Source of the DNA: Notolepis coatsorum
Taxonomy: Eukaryota; Chordata; Actinopteri; Aulopiformes; Paralepididae
DNA length: 64,000 bases
Direction of reading: 5' to 3'
Assembly (NCBI GenBank): GCA_963971535.1
Contig: OZ020594.1
Span: forward strand, 118,455,127 to 118,519,126
The notes below the pieces were generated by a model, which saw only the letters and a program-made list of their open reading frames with translations, did no database searches and was not told the DNA's origin. Of this stretch, positions 9,924 through 19,732 are shown piece by piece; position 1 is the first letter of the stretch, and the number at the start of each line of letters is the position of its first letter. The translations under genes and the position numbers were made by a program.

Positions 9924-10241
9924 GTAATCAGGCTACCTGGCTACTTAAAGTGTGATGGGACTGATGGCATGCAGGTGTGTTAGTAATCAGGCCACCTGGC
10001 TACTTAAAGTGTGATGGGACTGATGGCATGCAGGTGTGTTAGTAATCAGGCCACCTGGCTACTTAAAGTGTGATGGGACTGATGACATGCAGGTGTGTTA
10101 GTAATCAGGCTACCTGGCTACTTAAAGTGTAATGGGACTGATGACATGCAGGTGTGTTAGTAATCAGGCTACCTGGCTACTTAAAGTGTAATGGGACTGA
10201 TGACATGCAGGTGTGTTAGTAATCAGGCCACCTGGCTACTT
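9924..10241 (+). repeat. 59-bp minisatellite, array 2
   Basis: Same unit as array 1, five full copies plus a partial one. The extra copy relative to array 1 shows unequal exchange or slippage after the duplication. Confidence 0.9.
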
Positions 10242-10839
10242 GAATGAATGAATGAATGAAAAGTTTATTTCTTGGACATGTTATTCTTCTTATTTCTTCA
10301 AACAACTCACAGTGTCTTGATCCGTCAGACCAAACAATCATAACAACAAATTAAAAAAATCCTTAAAGAAAAAAAGAACATTTAAAAAAAAGAACAAAGA
10401 AAAAACAGGAATTATAAACAAAAGAGCAATGTGTTTTTCCAAAAAAAAGGAGTAGAGGGAAGCTTAGCTTATTGATCCCTACCCCCTTACATTTGTATTT
10501 GTTCTTACATTAATATTACTAGAATTTACATAATTTAGTATATTACAATATAGAATATTATTTTTACTTATATTAAAAGTTTACAATAAAAAACATGATT
10601 CACTTGACAGCAGTGAATATAGTACATCACTACATACACAATATAACATAATTTTGTTTATCCTCACTACTCATTTCTGTATTTTTCTAATGTGTATTTT
10701 TTTAACGGCTTTTTAAATTGTGCCACATGTTTACTCAGTTTGATGTAATCGGGTAAATTATTCCACAACTTCACTCCACACACCGATATGCACATGCTTT
10801 TCAGCGTGGTGTGTACCATTGGTTGTTTGAGATTCCCCC
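10242..10839 (-). mobile_element. LINE 3' end (last codons of ORF2, UTR, (TTCA)n tail), copy 2
   Basis: Minus-strand translation near 10800-10670 gives GVKLWNNLPDYIKLSKHV followed by QFKKPLKKY and a stop. This is the usual C-terminal end of L2/Rex1-type reverse transcriptases. An AT-rich UTR and the (TTCA)n tail follow. The copy is 5'-truncated. Confidence 0.8.
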
Positions 10840-11303
10840 CACCTGGCTACTTACAGTGTGATGGGACTGATGACATGCAGGTGTGTTAGTAATCAGGCTA
10901 CCTGGCTACTTACAGTGTAATGGGACTGATGACATGCAGGTGTGTTAGTAATCAGGCTACCTGGCTACTTACAGTGTAATGGGACTGATGACATGCAGGT
11001 GTCTTAGTAATCAGGCTACTTGGCTACTTACAGTGTAATGGGACTGATGACATGCAGGTGTGTTAGTAATCAGGCTACCTAGCTACTTACAGTGTAATGG
11101 GACTGATGACATGCAGGTGTGTTAGTAATCAGGCTACCTGGCTACTTACAGTGTGATGGGACTGATGACATGCAGGTGTGTTAGTAATCAGGCTACCTGG
11201 CTACTTACAGTGTAATGGGACTGATGACATGCAGGTGTGTTAGTAATCAGGCTACCTGGCTACTTAAAGTGTAATGGGACTGATGACATGCAGGTGTGTT
11301 AGT
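10840..11303 (+). repeat. 59-bp minisatellite, array 3
   Basis: About eight more copies of the same unit, here mostly with CTTACAGTG in place of CTTAAAGTG. They resume directly after the LINE 3' end, which suggests the LINE inserted into an older single array. Confidence 0.9.
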
Positions 11304-11704
11304 AACCGGTAAGAGTTAATTGTATGGTGTAAATAAATACTCTGTTGAGTATTATCGTAACGGACCTTGTGGACATTCTGTCTTTGATCTGACGAGTAGC
11401 CACAGACGCGTCAATTACGTTCTAGCGGGTTCTCAGCCACCTCACTGGCTTGTAGGTTTATTGTTTTTTTATTCACTAGTTAATTCAAGCCTTTATAGAA
11501 TGTTTAGAGATTAAAGTCAACATTTATGACGTCAGACTAAAGAGATAATGTTTACAGATTAAAGTCAACATTTATAAAGTCAGAATAAAGTAAAAATCTT
11601 TAGATTAATCTCTTAAACCCTAGCCATATTTTCAGAAAATTCACTTAAAAGTAAACAGCCAAGTAAATGGAGGATTGCTCCACTTCTACAAGGTCCATTT
11701 GCAT
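11304..11704. other. Unassigned sequence
   Basis: No gene is visible. A near-repeat of TTTAGAGATTAAAGTCAACA occurs at about 11503 and 11548. Confidence 0.4.
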
Positions 11705-11790
11705 GTTCATGGTATCTAGGGACATGTATAATAATAATAAATAGGATTTTAAGAGAGAAGCGCCTTTCTCAGACTCAAGGACACTGTACA
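11705..11790 (-). mobile_element. LINE/SINE 3' tail with (ATT)n
   Basis: On the minus strand CCTTGAGTCTGAGAAAGGCG is followed by (TTA)n, a tail form common to fish retroposons. Only this terminal part is recognisable. Confidence 0.45.
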
Positions 11791-11799
11791 AGGAAAGGG

Positions 11800-12640
11800 T
11801 AGAAAAAAAGAAAATATTTAGAAAAAACAAAAGATAAAAAATTAAATGATGAATATGTGTATAGTAACAACAGGACCTGTGAATGTATGGACCTCTGGGA
11901 ATGTATTCTCAGTGTCAGATATATTGTGTATGTTACTATGCTTGAGTAAATTGTAATGAACCAAAGGAGAATATCAATTATTATTATTTAAGTTTTTTCC
12001 ATCTTTGACGGTGAATAACACCATGCTAACATTGACCAGACATGAGATTTACCTGAACTGATTTAGCACCTTCATGAGATCAAGTGTACAAAATATCTAA
12101 GCAAATTAATAAAGGGCAGATGATTTACAGGTTTTTTTGTAAATATAGTACTGGATTTTGCCATCCAGACACATGCAATTTGAAATGAAATGAATATAGA
12201 ATATAAGGCCTAAAGATTACCTTATTATGGCCAAGTCATACATCAATGGATCAGATCCAATGGCAGACTTAAATCTGGATTTAGTATGTGGTAGTTTATC
12301 AACCAACCTGTGTGAAAATGTACCATCCTGCCCAGAATGGCGAAATTGGAAAAGGTAATTTGCACATTACACATTAGAAATTCAAAGACACTCCTTCCTA
12401 AATTCAACCAGAGACTGTCTGCAGTTTCATCTCCTGGGGAGGTGATGAGATTAGCAGTTGAGTGATTTAGCATTTACAGCCTTAAGATCAAAGAACCTTC
12501 TGGTAGACATCGAGCCTACAAGCCTGAACACACAGGAAACACACAGGAAGCCTGGGGTTCACAAGGGAGGGAGGGAAGATTGCCAGGTGTGGCGGTTGCT
12601 ATCCCCCCCCCCCCCCGGTGAACAAAAGGCACCACTTAAA
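11800..12640. other. Unassigned stretch, no recognised gene
   Basis: AT-rich, with only short frames. A C(14) run lies at 12603-12616. Confidence 0.4.
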
Positions 12641-12709
12641 TAGCTTACATGAAAGGGTTCCCCTTTTAAAACCGTTTGGGTTTTAAAACTGTTGGGGAAA
12701 CGCCCACTA

Positions 12710-12850
12710 AGAAATTCCGTTCTGACGTCACTTTCGTGGACTAGCCTATTGACAGACAGAGCTATTGTTTCTCCAATCAGTAAGCTCGGTAAGGCTCAGA
12801 CGGATACGCCCGCTTGACGTAAAATTAGGGGCGGAGATCTAGATTTGAAT
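12710..12850 (+). promoter_or_regulatory. Promoter-like segment upstream of env block
   Basis: Within 120 bp there is a perfect CRE-type TGACGTCA (12723-12730), a CCAAT box in CTCCAATCAG (12771-12780) and a GC box GGGGCGG (12828-12834). This spacing is that of an RNA polymerase II promoter or a retroviral U3. It fits expression of the envelope block downstream, but no transcript evidence exists here. Confidence 0.45.
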
Positions 12851-13446
12851 ATGACAGGCTCCACAGAGGGAGAAAAAACAGAACTCCATGAAGAATACAA
12901 CCCTCAACACCCAATCTACATGCTCCCTTTGACTCGAGGTGGACCGATCGGCGAAAACACAGAGAGACGGCTTCTGAAACACCATTGAAGGACGAAGAAC
13001 GAGAGCGGCTTATAGCTACAAGCTTTTTAGGTTATATTGAATATTTAGGCTAAAGTCTGATAAACCTCGGCATAGGGAGGTCTTCTATCAGATTTTATTG
13101 CAAGTGACTCTTTCAAATATTTGATTTGTAATTAATGAAATCCTTTTTTATTAAACCAACAGATTTTTCAAAACTGCTCCGAACTCGATTTCTTCAAAGC
13201 CGCCGTTTTCTCTGTTGCTGACGAGCAGAAAACCATTTCCTGGTTTCTGCAGTTTGTATGTAGAATAGAACTTCTTGGGCTTGGTAAAGTAGAACACAAC
13301 GCAGATAGGTTAAGCTAGGAAGATTACTACATTTATTGGTGCTGTGGCCCTAGAATTATTACGACCGTTCGATCGAGAACAGAATTTTTTTACTTCATTT
13401 TTTTCACCTCAACAAGTCGTCATCGCGGACCGGAGCTGATAACACA
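12851..13446 (+). other. Candidate leader exon or LTR R-U5/PBS region of the env block
   Basis: It holds ATTAAA at about 13151 (possible poly(A) signal of an LTR) and TGGTGCTGTGGCCC at 13337-13350, which begins like a retroviral primer-binding site. It ends in AACACAG/GTGAGTG at 13446, a good splice donor. It could therefore be a proviral leader or the first exon of a captured gene. No second copy of the putative LTR was seen downstream. Confidence 0.35.
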
Positions 13447-15187
13447 GGTGAGTGATTATGGAGTGTACGGGAGTTCAATTCGAGCCTAGAGGGGGGTTGC
13501 TAAGATATTGCCTCATATAGGAATATATGAAGTAAAGATGAGAGGCCTCATGTTATTGTAATATGAAGACGTAGTGGTGGCACAAACTATCTGATTATGG
13601 GGTGGTCAAAGCGTCGGATGGCAACAGATGGAAGGCTTTATTGATCAGAGAGCTCGGTAATCTGGTTGGCGTGCGACAGGAGCGCGTCCTGAGCATATAA
13701 GAACCCTAGAATATATTCTCAGGAAAAGGGGCGCTATGATAATTGGTAATTTTTGCGTGTCCTGAATGGGGAGAGAGCCGTGTATGGATGGGCTCTGTCG
13801 CTATTTAGAACATGTAAATCGGCTTGGTATAGATGAATTAGGATCTGCATGAATCGGGGAACGTTGTTGTGCGATTACAGGATTATCACGTAATGGTTAA
13901 TATAAACGGGGCTGGCGTGTTCAGGAGGCTTCAATAATAATAGTTTGCTGGCTGAGCATGGTAGACAGGACATGTGTCTGCGGGAAACTATCGGCCGAAT
14001 TAAATGAAGATATATGTTCGTCTTTAGGGCATAATATCGAGCGGATCTGAGAGATCCTTTTTAATCTTGAGCATACCGGCGTGTTGATTGATTGCGTGCG
14101 CTGTGATGGATGGGGGACGAGGCGCTTGGGAACATTTCGGTTAAAAGACTGATTAAGTACTTATTGAGGATTCGATTAAAGCGCTATAGTGAACTTAAAC
14201 ACTGGCTATAGTACGGTGTGCGATTACGCTTGATCTTGTGTTTAGTAGATGCGCGGTAGTTATTGAATAAAGTGTAACGGAATGTGAGATCTGCCGCGGG
14301 CGTTCGGGTTCTATAATAAGTAAGCTTGAGAGGATGTGTATGTTATTGCAGTTATGGTTAGGCATGGCAATGATGTGTGTGTTTGGGTATGAGTGAAAGG
14401 ATTTATGGTTGTGTTGTACGTTGCGTGATGTAGTATGGATTAAATCTGTAAATTGGCACTTACAATATGACTGAGAACGGTTTTTAATGTTGAACCTGGT
14501 GGGCACGCTATGTCCGCTGCGCCACCCAGCTATGCATGGAGGGGCGCGTGCATGCTCGTCGAAGCTCGTGCTGGACAAAGCGCGTTCTCGTCAGAACTTG
14601 TGCGTATCGTAGCGCGCGGCTAGGCTAAGCTACATGCTACAATAGCTCGTCGCGGCTCGCTTGGGGTTGTTCAATACTGTATGTTGTGAATGGGATGATA
14701 TTGCAGTGTAACTGGATTGTCATTTATGTTGGATGGGTCGTGTGAGTTTGCGGTATTGGCTAATGTTTAAATGGTATTGGCTGAATGTTTGAACGAATGC
14801 AGGATGTGTGGGGAATGAGTAGGCCGTGTGGGAGATGCGCGCATGCGCACTTGTGAGAGAAGACATTGTGTGTGAGACGTGAAAGAGTGGAATGAATTGG
14901 GATGTGGTTAAAAGTGCACTAGGTGGCGCCAGAGTCAACCTGGGGATTCAGTCCGGCCTGCTGAAGCAGGTTGGAGGGGGTCCTGGGGTGAGCTTGTGAT
15001 GCGCGGCCGTTTTAAGTGGAGCGCAGTGGTCGCCATTTTAGACGGGGCTGGGGTGGCCATTGTAAGGGGTTTATGTTTTCGGAGTGATGTGGTAGGTACT
15101 GCGCTAGGGGGCGGTAGAGGCGTCATTTGGACTCCCGTCCTGGGCAGTATGTCGTGCGTGGCTTTTGTATGGTTGAATGTATGTGAT
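13447..15187 (+). other. Putative intron of env block, unique G/T-rich sequence
   Basis: No ORF with recognisable similarity is present. Composition is G/T-rich on the plus strand, like the env ORF and unlike the A-rich gag-pol at 19.7-26.7 kb. Confidence 0.35.
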
Positions 15188-15446
15188 GTCCCTTTGTTGG
15201 GCCTACCCCCTCCCCCCCTCTCTCTCTCTCTATCTCCCTCTCTCTCTCTCTTTCTCCCTCTCTCTTTCCTCACACACCCTTGCCTCCATATCTCTCCCTC
15301 TTTACATTTCTCACTCTCTCTCACCCCCCCCCCTCTCTCTCTCTCTTATCTCCCTCTCTCTCTCTCTTTCTCCCTCTCTCTCCCCACACACCCTTGTCTC
15401 CATATCTCTCCCTCTTTACATTTCTCACTCTCTCTCACCCCCCCCC

Positions 15447-15486
<40 letters not shown>

Positions 15487-15602
15487 CCTCTCTCTCTCCA
15501 CACACACCCTTGCCTCCATATCTCTCCCTCTCACTCTCTCTCCCCCCCCCCTTTCTCTCTCTCTATCTCCCTCTCCCTCATTACATTTCTCACTCTCTCT
15601 CA

Positions 15603-15657
<55 letters not shown>

Positions 15658-15897
15658 CCTCTCTCTCTCCGCACACACCCTTGCCTCCATATCTCTCCCT
15701 CTTTACATTTCTCACTCTCTCTCACCCCCCCCCTTCTCCCTCGATCTCTCTCTTTCTCCCTCTCTCTCTCCCCACACTCCCTCCCTCCCTCTTTCCATCT
15801 CTCCCCCCCCCCCTCTCTCTCTCTCTATCTCCGTCTCTCTCTCTCTTTCTCCCTCTCTCTCTCCCCACACTCCCTCCCTCCCTCTTTCCATCTCTCT

Positions 15898-15930
<33 letters not shown>

Positions 15931-15988
15931 CTGCCTCTCTCTCTCTCTGCTGCCTCTCTCTCTCTCTGCTGCCTCTCTCTCTCTGCTG

Positions 15989-16029
<41 letters not shown>

Positions 16030-17058
16030 TTCTCCCTCTCTCTCTCCCTTTTGCTCTCTCGACCCCCCCCCTCTCTCCCTCTCCCTCTCTCCCTCTCTCT
16101 CTCCCCACGCCCCCTAGCCTCCCTCTCACTCCCTTTTTCTCCCTACACTCCCTGTACCCTCTTCTCCTCTCTTACACTTCTATCTCCTCTCTAACTTTCT
16201 CTCTTTTCTCTCTCTCTCTCCCTCTCTCTCTCCTTCCCCCTCCACGGGAGGCGGTTGGGCAGTTGCAAAGTATGGCGTATTGTGTGATATGTTTTACGGT
16301 TGGGAGCAGGTCTGTTCGGGACCACGTGCCCCCCCCCTCCCCCTCCATTGCCTCTTTCTCTCCCTCTTTCCTCCCCTTTATGCCTTTCCTTTCTGGTCTC
16401 CCCCGTTTCCCTCCCCTTGCACTTTCTCTCCCTTACCCCCCCCCTCTCCTTTTTTCCTTCAGCCCCCCTCTCTCTCACTCTTTCCCTTTGCACTCTCTCT
16501 CCCTTCCTTTCCCCCCCCCCCCTCTCATTTTTTTTTTTTTTATTTCTTTCCCTCTCTTTGCTGCCCCCCTCCTTTTCTCGCTCACTCTTTCCCTTTGCCC
16601 CCCCCCTTCTGCATGGTTTTCTTCCTCTCTCCCTTTCCCCCCCCCCTCTCTCCTTTTTTCTTTCCCTCTCTTTGCTGCCCCCCTCCTCTTCTCGCTCACT
16701 CTTTCCCTTTGCCCCCCCCCCCTTCTGCATGGGTTTCTCCCTCTCTCCCTTTCCCCCCCCCCCTCTCTCCTTTTTTCTTTCCCTCTCTTTGCTGCCCCCC
16801 TCCTCTTCTCGCTCACTCTTTCCCTTTGCCCCCCCCCCTTCTGCATGGGTTTCTCCCTCTCTCCCTTTTCCCCCCCCTCTCTCCTTTTTTCTTTCCCTCT
16901 CTTTGCTGCCCCCCTCCTCTTCTCGCTCCCTCTTTCCCTTTGCCCCCCCCCCTTCTGCATGGTTTTCTCCCTCTCTCCCTTTTCCCCCCCCCTCTCTCTC
17001 ATTTCTCTTCAACCCTCCCACTCCATCCTTTGCCTCACTTGCTGAGCCCCTCTCTCTC
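15188..17058 (+). repeat. Polypyrimidine tract, nearly 1.9 kb, with two internal VNTRs
   Basis: Almost pure C/T on the plus strand. The left half repeats a block of roughly 120 bp marked by CCTTGCCTCCATATCTCTCC. The right half repeats a block of about 115 bp marked by TTTGCTGCCCCCCTCC near 16557, 16672, 16788 and 16904. Long Ser/Leu/Pro frames through it are a by-product of the repeat. Mirror-like polypurine-polypyrimidine DNA of this length can form triplex structures. Confidence 0.95.
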
Positions 17059-17333
17059 TCCCCCCTCTTCCTTCTTAAGGCCGGCATGGAGATACATGTT
17101 TGCCCTCTGGCCCGGTCCTCTCTTGACCGGTCGGCGGTTTCGTTGCGGCCTTTTTTCTCCTGCCCTACTTGGGGTGCCGGGGTGTCCTAGTATTGTGTTT
17201 AGGTTGGGGTCTTCGTGTCAGTGGACTGTGGTGTGTGTAGTTATAAAGTTGTGTTGTTGTTTGTGGGGATTGCAGGACATATTAGGATACGCGCCGGTGA
17301 TGGAGGAAGGAGGAGGAGGACGGAACATTCGAC

Positions 17334-18671
17334 ATGGTTCCTGGTTTGAGTGACAGTAGTAGGCGGGTGCTTCGGGGGTGTGCTGTGGAGGTGGTTTGGT
17401 TGTGTGTGTTGGTCGGTACGATAATGTATGATCCATATCAGCGACCTGAACAGCCAGAGGTGGTGGTAGTGGGTAGAAGGTCGCTGCCAGACCATCGCGG
17501 GAATCTGTTTTTGGGGGTGGCTAAAATGGCTAATAAGTCAGATTGCTATGTGTGTGGCTTGGCCCCGCAAGCGGCCGACGCGGGTCTTCCTCTGATTGCG
17601 CACCCCTTAACGAAGTGTCATGCCAATGTGTTGAGAGACGTGCCTCTCCCTCGCCTGTGCGACGGGGTGAGTCATGATAAGATATTGAGGTATTTGGGCC
17701 GGGAGTTGGGGTCGAATAAGGCTGTGGGTTATGCAGGGCTAAAGGACAGTAGCCCCATTCCAGTGGCGTTTAGAGCGGCTGGGTTTGAGATGTGCGTAGA
17801 GGGGAGGTCCGGTGGTAGGAACGTGGGCTATTTGGACGGCTGCTTGGGTGATAGTGGAGTCTGGGGTAAGGATTCGGAGGCGCCAGCCCCTAGTGGGGCA
17901 TTTTGGATTTGTGGTGAGTTTGCGTACGCCGCATTACCAATTAAGTGGAGGGGTAGGTGTGCATTGGGGTATTTAGTGCCGGCTATGAGGGTGTCAGATG
18001 TTTTGCCAACACTTCCCAGGTCAAGGAGAAGGAGGGATGCGGACCACTTTTTCAGGGTGGCATTTCCCTGGTATGGGACGTATGCGAACATGGGTGAACT
18101 GGACCATCTAGCTCGAGTGTTTGAGGATATGGCGGCTACGACCGCGAAGGGTATGACCCTGGAGGCTCAAGAGCTACGGTCCTTAAGACTGATGGAACTG
18201 CAGTCAAGGACAGGTTTGGACTTCCTGTTGGCGAGTTCAGGAGGCATGTGTGCGTTGATTGGTCAGGAGTGCTGCACATTTATCCCAGAAAATGATATAG
18301 GTGGCTTACCAGCGATTATAGAGCATTTGAAGAATATTACTAGGGAGATGCAGCCCGCGCGGGAGGACTCGTGGGAGGACTGGGGTCATAGTTGGATGGG
18401 CTATATAGGATGGACGATTGTTAAGTATCTGCTGTGTGCTGTGGTGATGTTTGCGGTTATAGTTGTTTGTGTGAATGTAATCAGGGTGTGTGTGGCGTAT
18501 GTGTTCAGGACTCTCGGCGCGGCTGGTTCTGCGTCTGAGGACCCACACTGCTCGACTGCACCTGCGTATACGATGATGGTGGTAAGGGATGGCGCGGAGG
18601 GTGGCAGGGTGGGTGTGGGCGTTCCAATAAAGCCGAGATGCCCGGTGTACGCGCTGGCAACTATTCTCTGA
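17334..18671 (+). CDS. env: Retroviral envelope glycoprotein, uninterrupted ORF
   Basis: The 445-residue product has the plan of a class I retroviral Env. Residues about 15-30 form a hydrophobic signal segment. The surface subunit carries a CXXC motif (CYVC, 71-74), known in gamma-type Envs to pair with the transmembrane subunit. A furin-type site RSRRRR lies at 230-234. The transmembrane part has an immunosuppressive-like region and the CX6CC motif (C306, C313, C314), then a membrane anchor at about 363-395 and a 50-residue tail. N-linked sites include NKS (67) and NIT (344). The start has a good Kozak context (GACATGG). A splice-acceptor-like TTGCAG ends at 17275. There is no frameshift or stop, in contrast to the neighbouring gag-pol. 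AATAAA occurs inside the ORF at 18626. It may be a fossil, a co-opted gene or part of a rearranged provirus. Confidence 0.85.
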   Translation: MVPGLSDSSRRVLRGCAVEVVWLCVLVGTIMYDPYQRPEQPEVVVVGRRSLPDHRGNLFLGVAKMANKSDCYVCGLAPQAADAGLPLIAHPLTKCHANVLRDVPLPRLCDGVSHDKILRYLGRELGSNKAVGYAGLKDSSPIPVAFRAAGFEMCVEGRSGGRNVGYLDGCLGDSGVWGKDSEAPAPSGAFWICGEFAYAALPIKWRGRCALGYLVPAMRVSDVLPTLPRSRRRRDADHFFRVAFPWYGTYANMGELDHLARVFEDMAATTAKGMTLEAQELRSLRLMELQSRTGLDFLLASSGGMCALIGQECCTFIPENDIGGLPAIIEHLKNITREMQPAREDSWEDWGHSWMGYIGWTIVKYLLCAVVMFAVIVVCVNVIRVCVAYVFRTLGAAGSASEDPHCSTAPAYTMMVVRDGAEGGRVGVGVPIKPRCPVYALATIL

Positions 18672-19085
18672 TCTGGGTGGTGGACATTCAGGGTTGGGGA
18701 GTGGGAGGGCCGGAGCGTGCGTGTGGGTGTGGGGCGGGGGACGTTCCTGGACGACCGTACGTTGCCGTTGGCGAGATAAGGTTGTGTATGCAATTGTGTT
18801 TTTTTCCATAGTAGGTACGTTTGGATTGACTGTATGATGTGGGGCGGTGTACCCGGAGTTCGGTGTTGGGTCTGGTCGGCTATGCATGGCCGTCCGGCAG
18901 GGCACTGGACTCTGGGGATATTGGCCTGAAGGACGGGATAAGTTGCCGGGATGCTGACTGCTTTGTGCCTGTGGTGAGGTGTGTTCAGACCGCTGTGGAG
19001 GGGCTGTCAGGGTCTCTTCAGTAAACAGGGTTGGCACCTCACGGCGTGCGTGGCGCGGCGTCCGTGGCATTCTTTAGGTTATCTC
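18672..19085 (+). other. Region 3' of env, no recognised gene
   Basis: GC- and GT-rich, same composition as the env block. No LTR matching 12.7-13.3 kb was seen. Confidence 0.4.
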
Positions 19086-19121
19086 TGGGGGACACGTGTC
19101 TGAGTGACAGGTGTCCCCTGG
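19086..19121. other. Hairpin-forming inverted repeat before putative LTR
   Basis: GGGGGACAC and GTGTCCCC are complementary across an 18-base centre that itself starts GTGTCTGAG. It sits just before the G-run that could be the polypurine tract of a provirus ending here. Confidence 0.5.
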
Positions 19122-19127
19122 GGGGTG

Positions 19128-19534
19128 TGGTACTGAATAATGGAAAATAATGTGAAAAAATGGATGTAACTATACTAATCAAGATGTTTTTGTTTTCCGA
19201 GGAGTATCAGAATTGGAGCGGAATCAAGCGGAAGTAAAGGAGAGCCGAAATTCGAAAAAAATAGGAACCCAGTGTGTTGACAGAGATCGAACGAGAAGAA
19301 AAACAGGGAGTAGAAACTGGCGGTATCACACACATGTATCAATTACAAATGTCTCGTGTTTAAGAGTGTATGAGGAAAGTAAAAAGATACTCATACAGTG
19401 AATGAAAAGAACCTCTCAGGAATTTGATTATAAAGACAGAGTAAAGTACAAGTCCGGTTGATAAATTAACAAGAACTGTTGTCATTGTGTGCTCTGATCT
19501 CCAGCAGTTCGATTGGACACGCGGAACACCACAA
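19128..19534 (+). mobile_element. Candidate 5' LTR of the gag-pol provirus
   Basis: It begins TGTGGTACTG immediately after GGGGGG and ends ACACCACA, giving TGTGG/CCACA termini. A splice donor CAG/GTAAGAA follows at 19541, then gag. Composition turns A-rich exactly here. A convincing primer-binding site was not identified, and no second LTR is present because the 3' side runs into a BEL element. Confidence 0.45.
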
Positions 19535-19732
19535 ATCAGGTAAGAATAGGAATTTCAGGTGAACAAGGGACAGAAGAGAATAGGAAGGGCCCACAGTGCC
19601 ACTATTGGCTGTCCGAGTAGGAGTCAGTCACAAGAAGCATAGACACCTACACTTAGATAGGGATTACAGAAGATACTTTTCTGCCTGTTGCCATTGTTAC
19701 AAGATAAAGAAGATAAGAGAAACTTTAGAAAA

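Larger units (their letters stand above)
9484..10733 (+). repeat. Tandem segmental duplication, copy 2
   Basis: Nearly identical to 8294-9483, differing at scattered single bases (for example near 9813 and 10672) and by one extra 59-bp repeat. After GCCACATG near 10729 the LINE continues to 10839, so this copy retains the ancestral right junction. Confidence 0.9.

Noticed and set aside
12650-13340. A definite 5' LTR of the env provirus
   Set aside because: A poly(A)-like signal and a primer-site-like TGGTGCTGTGGCCC are present, but no second copy was found downstream of env, so only a candidate is reported.
14996-17353. Open frames of 296 to 622 codons on the plus strand rich in Ser, Leu and Pro, and Arg/Glu-rich ones on the minus strand
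   Set aside because: They exist only because the C/T tract lacks stop codons; several frames overlap with equal length and low complexity.
18306-19070. 254-codon minus-strand frame rich in His, Pro and Thr
   Set aside because: It is the shadow of the envelope frame and the GT-rich sequence after it; no motif was recognised.
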